A stretch of DNA of 64,000 nt, taken from assembly GCF_040409805.1 (NCBI RefSeq), contig NZ_CP099572.1:124001-188000 (forward strand). Direction: 5' to 3'. Of this stretch, positions 59,485-64,000 are shown one piece after another (positions within the stretch are counted from its first letter, which is position 1; each line of letters opens with the position of its first letter). Origin of the DNA: Polynucleobacter sp. MWH-UH23A. GTDB lineage: Bacteria; Pseudomonadota; Gammaproteobacteria; Burkholderiales; Burkholderiaceae. Position numbers and translations under genes: made by a program. The notes under the pieces are model-generated. The model was not told where the DNA came from. It saw only the letters and a program-made list of their open reading frames with translations, and made no database searches.

Positions 59485-60569
59485 GAGTAAATTTCCGCTC
59501 TCAAAGAGACCTGATCAATTAATCCCGCATTGATATGTCGTGATCCCGCCTCGTTCATGCTGATATACGCCAGCGAAGGATTGACAACTTGTTCGACATT
59601 TAAAACTTCATGAACGCCAATGCGACCTAAGTAAGTAATTCCCTTGCAGGCTCTGCAAGGATTAATAGATTGATCAGACCCACCATCAAACTTTTGCTCT
59701 CTGCAATAAGGGCAACGTGCTCTAACAAGGCGCTGTGAGCTCACACACAATAAACAGGATTCAAGCAATTCTCTTTCTACACCCAGACTTTGAAGTCGGG
59801 ATAGGGCACTTCTTGCGTCGCGTGTGTGAAGGGTGCTGAGAACAAGGTGCCCAGTCTGTGCCGCTTGGATGGCTAGGTTCGCAGTAGCACCATCTCGAAT
59901 CTCGCCAATCATGATGACATCAGGATCTTGGCGCAGTAGTGCTTTGATAATGGTCGAAAACTCCAGGCCAGCGCGTGGATGGTAGGCCACTTGATTTACG
60001 CCAGGCAGACGAATTTCAATGGGGTCTTCAATGCTACATAGATTGCGGTGCGTTTGATTCAGTTTGTTAAGGCAGCTATAGAGAGTGCGCGTTTTGCCGC
60101 TGCCAGTTGGGCCAGTTACCAGAATTAGACCATTTGGCTGGGCAATTGCAGTTTGCAAGAGATCCAGTTGTTCGGGTAATAAACCAATTTTTTCAAGGTC
60201 AAGTTCCTTAATTTGACTCTGCAAAATGCGAATAACTGCTTTCTCGCCATAAAGTGTTGGTATTAAAGAAACACGACAATCAATTTCTGGGTTTGAAAAA
60301 TTGAAGCCGATACACAGCCGTCCATCTTGTGGAACGCGTTTCTCTGCGATATCTAAACGCGCCAGTATTTTGATGCGAGTAATGAGCCGCTCGTGAAATT
60401 CAATCGGATACTCATATTGCGTCTGTAGCAATCCATCTACACGAATACGGACGAGGCTGCTTAAAGGGCGGGCCTCAATGTGAATATCGCTCGCCCTGGC
60501 ATGAAGTGCATTTTCTGCTATCTCTTGCCAAGTACGAATAATAAAAGATTCATCATGAATGCTGATCAA
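59475..60569 (-). CDS. pilB: Type IV pilus/type II secretion ATPase (PilB/GspE family), short form
   Basis: A 364-residue assembly ATPase. It starts with ALHARASDIHIEARP, has Walker A GPTGSGKT at 153-160, the Asp box LCSIEDPIEIRLPGVNQ, Walker B DPDVIMIGEIRDGATA, the His box STLHTRDA, and a four-cysteine zinc motif with CPYC and CRAC. It lacks the N1 domain of full PilB (about 570 residues), as in ComGA-like ATPases. It overlaps pilC by ten bases and the CorC-like gene by four. Confidence 0.88.
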   Translation of the reverse strand: MISIHDESFIIRTWQEIAENALHARASDIHIEARPLSSLVRIRVDGLLQTQYEYPIEFHERLITRIKILARLDIAEKRVPQDGRLCIGFNFSNPEIDCRVSLIPTLYGEKAVIRILQSQIKELDLEKIGLLPEQLDLLQTAIAQPNGLILVTGPTGSGKTRTLYSCLNKLNQTHRNLCSIEDPIEIRLPGVNQVAYHPRAGLEFSTIIKALLRQDPDVIMIGEIRDGATANLAIQAAQTGHLVLSTLHTRDARSALSRLQSLGVERELLESCLLCVSSQRLVRARCPYCREQKFDGGSDQSINPCRACKGITYLGRIGVHEVLNVEQVVNPSLAYISMNEAGSRHINAGLIDQVSLRAEIYSWH

Positions 60570-61855
60570 GCTAAATCTTGGTCAATTTTAGGTCTGTAAA
60601 GTTTGACCGTTTTCACACCTTGATCATCAAACTGAACAATTTCCATCACGATCTCACCAATTTTGATGCTGACATCATGATCTGGAATGGCTTCTAGATT
60701 TTCGAGGATAAGGCCATTCAAGGTGCGTGGCCCATCTAGAGGGAGATCTAAGTTCAACAGGCGATTGAGATCTCGTAACGAGGCTCCACCACTAGCAAGA
60801 TAGGTACCATCTGCTAGCCAGCGCGGATCGGTGGAAAGGTCAGAAAAAGAGGTGGTGAACTCCCCAATTAGCTCCTCCACAATATCCTCGAATGTCACTA
60901 AACCTAAAACTTCCCCATACTCATCGACAACTAAACTCAAGCGTTGTTGGTTGTCTTGAAAAAATTGCATCTGCTGCAATACTGGTGTACCAGTAGGGAT
61001 AAAGTAAGGCTCATTGAGCAAGGCGCGGAAATCTTCATGCTGTAAATCGGAGTCGCCCAGTAGGGATAGAGCCTTCTTAACTGACAGGATACCGACGATA
61101 CGCTCAGAATCCCCATCGCAAACCGGTAATTTATTGTGATAGCAAGTTTCTAACTGCTGAACGACCTCATCAATCGGTCTTGAAAGGTCTAGCAATTCAA
61201 TTTTTGACCTAGGCGTCATAACATCATCGACGGTGATGTTCTCTAAATTAAATAAATTGAGCAAAATATTGCGATGATGATTTGACACAAAACGATTAGA
61301 TTCCAGAACAAGGCTGCGTAATTCCTCTTTGCTCATAGTTCTGCTGTCGGAGGATGATTGCAAGCCCGAGACTCTCATTAATCCAGATACAAAGTTATTA
61401 ATTAGCCACAGTAATGGAGCAAAGAGAAATGTGAGGGGCAGGATTAACCAGCCTACATTAGATGCGATCTTTTCTGGGAAGGCTGCGCCAATTACTTTTG
61501 GTGTGATTTCGCTGAAAATAATAATGAGCAAAGCGACGAGTAGAGTGGCAACAGATAAAACAAGCCCGCTCTCGCCAAATAAATGCAAAGCAATCCCAGT
61601 TACCAAAATTGGAAGAATGGTGTTGATCAAATTGTTCGAAATCAACAATACTGATAGCAGTGAGTCAATGCGTTTAAGTAATTTTTCAGCTAAAGCTGCC
61701 CCCGTATTTCCACTATTGGCCATCGCACGTAGGCGATGACGATTCGACGAGATCATGCTGGTCTCGGCCATAGAAAAGAAGCCTGAAAGGGCGAGTAAGA
61801 ATAGGACTAAGGCTGCCTGACTATAAAGGGGCCAATCGTCAAAAAAGTTATCCAT
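60566..61855 (-). CDS. CNNM/CorC-HlyC family membrane protein with CBS domains
   Basis: A 429-residue protein with an N-terminal DUF21 membrane domain of four segments (SGFFSMAETSMISSNRHRLR is its signature), then a pair of CBS domains with MTPRSKIELLDL and PVCDGDSERIVGILSV, and a C-terminal CorC_HlyC domain with GPRTLNGLILENLE. Homologues act in Mg2+/Co2+ export or toxin protection. It overlaps pilB by four bases but is probably not functionally linked to pili. Confidence 0.88.
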   Translation of the reverse strand: MDNFFDDWPLYSQAALVLFLLALSGFFSMAETSMISSNRHRLRAMANSGNTGAALAEKLLKRIDSLLSVLLISNNLINTILPILVTGIALHLFGESGLVLSVATLLVALLIIIFSEITPKVIGAAFPEKIASNVGWLILPLTFLFAPLLWLINNFVSGLMRVSGLQSSSDSRTMSKEELRSLVLESNRFVSNHHRNILLNLFNLENITVDDVMTPRSKIELLDLSRPIDEVVQQLETCYHNKLPVCDGDSERIVGILSVKKALSLLGDSDLQHEDFRALLNEPYFIPTGTPVLQQMQFFQDNQQRLSLVVDEYGEVLGLVTFEDIVEELIGEFTTSFSDLSTDPRWLADGTYLASGGASLRDLNRLLNLDLPLDGPRTLNGLILENLEAIPDHDVSIKIGEIVMEIVQFDDQGVKTVKLYRPKIDQDLA

Positions 61856-61972
61856 CTGTGTGCCTATGTAAATGCAGGATGATTCAATATAGCAAAGTGG
61901 GGTTACACAAGCTATAGATCAAATGCGTTAAGTCATCATCCTGTTTGCTGAAATTGTGTGAGAATCTTTCTT

Positions 61973-62485
61973 ATGCCTCGGACAAAAGACTCTGTAACCA
62001 TCAAAAGCGCAAGTTATTGTGTGATTGAAGCCCCATTTGGTCGATTGGGTATCGCGACTGAATTGGTTGATGGCAGTCTAATGTTGTCAAAAATTGACTA
62101 TCTTCCTGTGAGCAAGGCTTTGTCATCACCCCAAAATGCTTTAGCTAAAGAAGTGGCCAAGCAATGTAAAGCGTATTTTAAAGATCCGAACTATCAATTC
62201 GATCTTCCCATGAAGCCATCAGGAACCGTTCACCAACAGAAAGTCTGGCAAAGTATTCGGAAGATTCCAGCGGGGGAGGCAAAAACGTATGGAGAGATTG
62301 CCCGAGCAATTAAGAGTGGGCCACGCGCAGTTGGCACAGCCTGTGGCGCAAACCCTTTTCCCTTAATTACACCCTGCCATCGAGTAGTTTCTGCTCAAGG
62401 TATTGGTGGATTCATGAAAGAAAACTCACCAGGCCTATATCGTCAAATTAAGACTTGGTTGCTAAAGCACGAGGGCGTGCTCTAG
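61973..62485 (+). CDS. ogt: Methylated-DNA--protein-cysteine methyltransferase
   Basis: A suicide repair protein that takes the methyl group from O6-methylguanine. The acceptor cysteine is C135 in the PCHRVV motif. The preceding KIPAGEAKTYGEIARAI and GTACGANPFPLITPC form the helix-turn-helix and active site of the Ogt/MGMT family. The ATG at 61973 is chosen; an in-frame GTG at 61958 is an alternative start. It is divergent from the CorC-like gene and overlaps the convergent squalene synthase-like gene by four bases. Confidence 0.93.
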   Translation: MPRTKDSVTIKSASYCVIEAPFGRLGIATELVDGSLMLSKIDYLPVSKALSSPQNALAKEVAKQCKAYFKDPNYQFDLPMKPSGTVHQQKVWQSIRKIPAGEAKTYGEIARAIKSGPRAVGTACGANPFPLITPCHRVVSAQGIGGFMKENSPGLYRQIKTWLLKHEGVL

Positions 62486-63480
62486 ATCTTAGTCATTTTT
62501 CTAAGATTTTTAGAGGAGCAGTGAAAAAAGATTTTCATCAAAAGATCGCTATGAATAGCAAGCCCAGTAAAGCTGTAAAAAGTCATCACCGTTCTTCTGG
62601 ATAACTTCACTTCATTCTTATTATTAAATTCGGTACGCTGAGCAATTTTGCTGAGTGTCATCACGGCTAAGCCAAAAGCTAGAAAGCAGAAACGTCTTAT
62701 TCCACTATCTTGTTTTGGAACTAGCAAAATGTACCGCAAAGAGTCCTGTAGTTTTTCATAGGCAATCTGCAGAAGATTAGATTGGCTCATATCGGCAGGC
62801 TTCCAAGAAACTCCACGCGCTTTGTCTTCAGGAGAGTCCTTTAGGATATTGGTCATTTGTAGCGCTTGACCAAAAGCAATTGCTAGACTCTCTTTGCTTT
62901 GGAAGCTTTTGGCAAATGCAGTTGAGTGATTGCCAAATACCGTTGTTAAGAGTTCCCCAACAACGCCGGCAACAACATAGCAATATTTTTCAAATTCTTT
63001 TAGATCTTGAAGTCCAGCTTGGTTTTGCTTATCATGGAAATAAGACATCCCATCAGACATGATCGATATGCATCTACTGACTGCCGCTTGATCTTCCTTA
63101 GAGCATGTGTGCAAAATTCTTAAGACCGTTGGCGTATGTGCAATGAGATCTAGTTCATCAAGATTGCCGTAATCTCGAAGTGCCAAGAGACAGGCATTTA
63201 CGAAGTCCTGTGCAGGCAATCGTTCCAAAACACAATCCAAAAATAGTTTAGATAGTTCCTGTTTCGTACTGACGCTTAAATTAGCTGCGTCCTCGATGGT
63301 ATCGATGATCCGACAAAGTAAGTAGGTGTTACCTACGACCTTTTCGATTGCAGGGGGGAGAAGGGGAATGGTTAGTGCAAAGGTTCTGGATACCGAACGC
63401 AAAATGGTCTTTTGGTAAGCCAAATCCTGGGCTTGGCTGTCGTTAAGGCTTGCGGTGAGGCTGGATGTAGGCGATTGCAC
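62482..63480 (-). CDS. Squalene/phytoene synthase family protein (squalene synthase-like)
   Basis: A 332-residue head-to-head prenyl synthase. The first aspartate-rich motif DTIED is at residues 60-64, preceded by SRTFALTIPLLP and YLLCRIID, as in squalene synthases. The second motif, MTNILKDSPEDKARG, retains the paired acidic residues. Hydrophobic C-terminal segments (VMTFYSFTGLAIHSDLLM) suggest a membrane anchor, as in eukaryotic-type squalene synthases. It would join two farnesyl diphosphates; no hopene cyclase or other carotenoid gene is next to it, so the product is uncertain. Confidence 0.8.
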   Translation of the reverse strand: MQSPTSSLTASLNDSQAQDLAYQKTILRSVSRTFALTIPLLPPAIEKVVGNTYLLCRIIDTIEDAANLSVSTKQELSKLFLDCVLERLPAQDFVNACLLALRDYGNLDELDLIAHTPTVLRILHTCSKEDQAAVSRCISIMSDGMSYFHDKQNQAGLQDLKEFEKYCYVVAGVVGELLTTVFGNHSTAFAKSFQSKESLAIAFGQALQMTNILKDSPEDKARGVSWKPADMSQSNLLQIAYEKLQDSLRYILLVPKQDSGIRRFCFLAFGLAVMTLSKIAQRTEFNNKNEVKLSRRTVMTFYSFTGLAIHSDLLMKIFFHCSSKNLRKMTKI

Positions 63481-63599
63481 CCGCCCATTATGTCAGACGT
63501 AGTGGTATTGAAGCGGCAGTGAATTGGGCTTTCATTTCCTTACTAACAAAAGTGACATAGCCATATAATTTCATCTAATTCTTTTAGGGGAAATCTGGC

Positions 63600-64000
63600 G
63601 TGCTGATTTGGTTCGTCATCATTTATTGGGTGGTATCAGTCGGCATTGGCTTGTGGGCTGCTCTACGCGTTAAAAATACTGCTGACTTTGCTGCGGCAGG
63701 ACATAGCCTCCCCATGCCAATCGTTACAGCTACGGTTTTCGCTACTTGGTTTGGATCTGAGACGGTTTTAGGTATTCCTGCTACTTTCCTAAAAGAGGGT
63801 CTGGGTGGGGTAGTCTCTGATCCATTTGGATCCTCTTTATGTTTAATTCTGGTCGGTCTCTTTTTTGCGCGTCATTTGTACAACAGACGTATGTTGACGA
63901 TCGGTGACTTCTTTCGTGAAAAATATGGTCGCACAGTTGAAGTTCTAGTTACGCTTTGCATCGTCGTTTCTTATTTGGGTTGGGTAGCCGCCCAGATCAA
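63600..64000 (+). CDS. Sodium:solute symporter family protein, 3' truncated by window edge
   Basis: A GTG at 63600 opens a frame that runs off the window. The first 133 residues (MLIWFVIIYWVVSVGIGLWA, then FAAAGHSLPMPIVTATVFAT, WFGSETVLGIPATFLKEG) match the start of SSF sodium:solute symporters, with at least three membrane segments. AGGGG at 63586-63590 is a fitting ribosome-binding site, and an in-frame TAG at 63585 limits the start. The substrate cannot be told. It is divergent from the squalene synthase-like gene. Confidence 0.82.
   Translation, partial: MLIWFVIIYWVVSVGIGLWAALRVKNTADFAAAGHSLPMPIVTATVFATWFGSETVLGIPATFLKEGLGGVVSDPFGSSLCLILVGLFFARHLYNRRMLTIGDFFREKYGRTVEVLVTLCIVVSYLGWVAAQI

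Noticed and set aside
1..64000. CRISPR arrays, insertion sequences, prophage or toxin-antitoxin pairs
   Set aside because: No direct-repeat arrays, transposase, integrase or phage genes were seen on either strand.

Overview
The window is a gene-dense, moderately AT-rich stretch of a betaproteobacterial (Burkholderiales) chromosome. Gene content and order are most like Polynucleobacter. The clues are Coq7-type ubiquinone hydroxylase, a DUF721 gene between lpxC and secA, bioA-bioF-bioD divergent from bioB, the pilB-pilC-pilD-coaE-zapD block and very short intergenic gaps. The genus is inferred from recall of gene order, not from a search. No stretch longer than about 300 bases lacks a gene. I see no rRNA, tRNA, CRISPR array, insertion sequence or prophage.

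Layout. 1-1439: two glycosyltransferase genes, probably the edge of a surface-polysaccharide locus. 1442-7762 (minus): MHS-family transporter, rmuC, grxD, prmC, prfA, hemA. 7817-12669: small membrane protein, then minus-strand ung, M61 peptidase, dsbC and a ubiquinone-type FAD hydroxylase. 12710-14962: ychF with a strong terminator, a winged-helix protein and a divergent MASE1-like membrane protein. 14943-19590 (minus): rpe-trpE-trpG-trpD-trpC. 19622-23348: apaG, mltA with a possible tiny antisense membrane gene at its start, enoyl-CoA hydratase and an M20 amidohydrolase. 23426-27856: biotin genes bioA-F-D (minus) and bioB (plus), then coq7. 28764-46255: complete division and cell-wall (dcw) cluster mraZ-rsmH-ftsL-ftsI-murE-murF-mraY-murD-ftsW-murG-murC-ddl-ftsQ-ftsA-ftsZ. 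46368-51155: peroxiredoxin, lpxC, DUF721 (minus), secA. 51317-53910: two-gene molybdenum hydroxylase. 53994-56527: argJ, DUF815 ATPase, Nudix hydrolase. 56524-61855 (minus): CorC-like protein, minimal pilB-pilC-pilD, coaE, zapD. 61973-64000: ogt, a squalene synthase-like gene and the start of a sodium:solute symporter that runs off the window.

How the genes work together. The dcw cluster makes lipid II and the divisome, and its many 1-8 base overlaps imply translational coupling. Its promoter at 28708-28736 carries three GTG-repeats with an exact 10-base period, a textbook-like MraZ autoregulation site. zapD, secA, lpxC and mltA add envelope functions. hemA-prfA-prmC couples haem synthesis with release factor 1 and its methylase.

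I found no obviously new multi-gene system. The most notable unexplained signals are a large two-stem RNA-like structure filling the ftsZ-peroxiredoxin gap (46270-46359), a 37-residue membrane ORF sharing a CATG start with mltA, and a compact pilus/competence-like ATPase-platform-peptidase set whose ATPase and peptidase lack the usual N-terminal domains.
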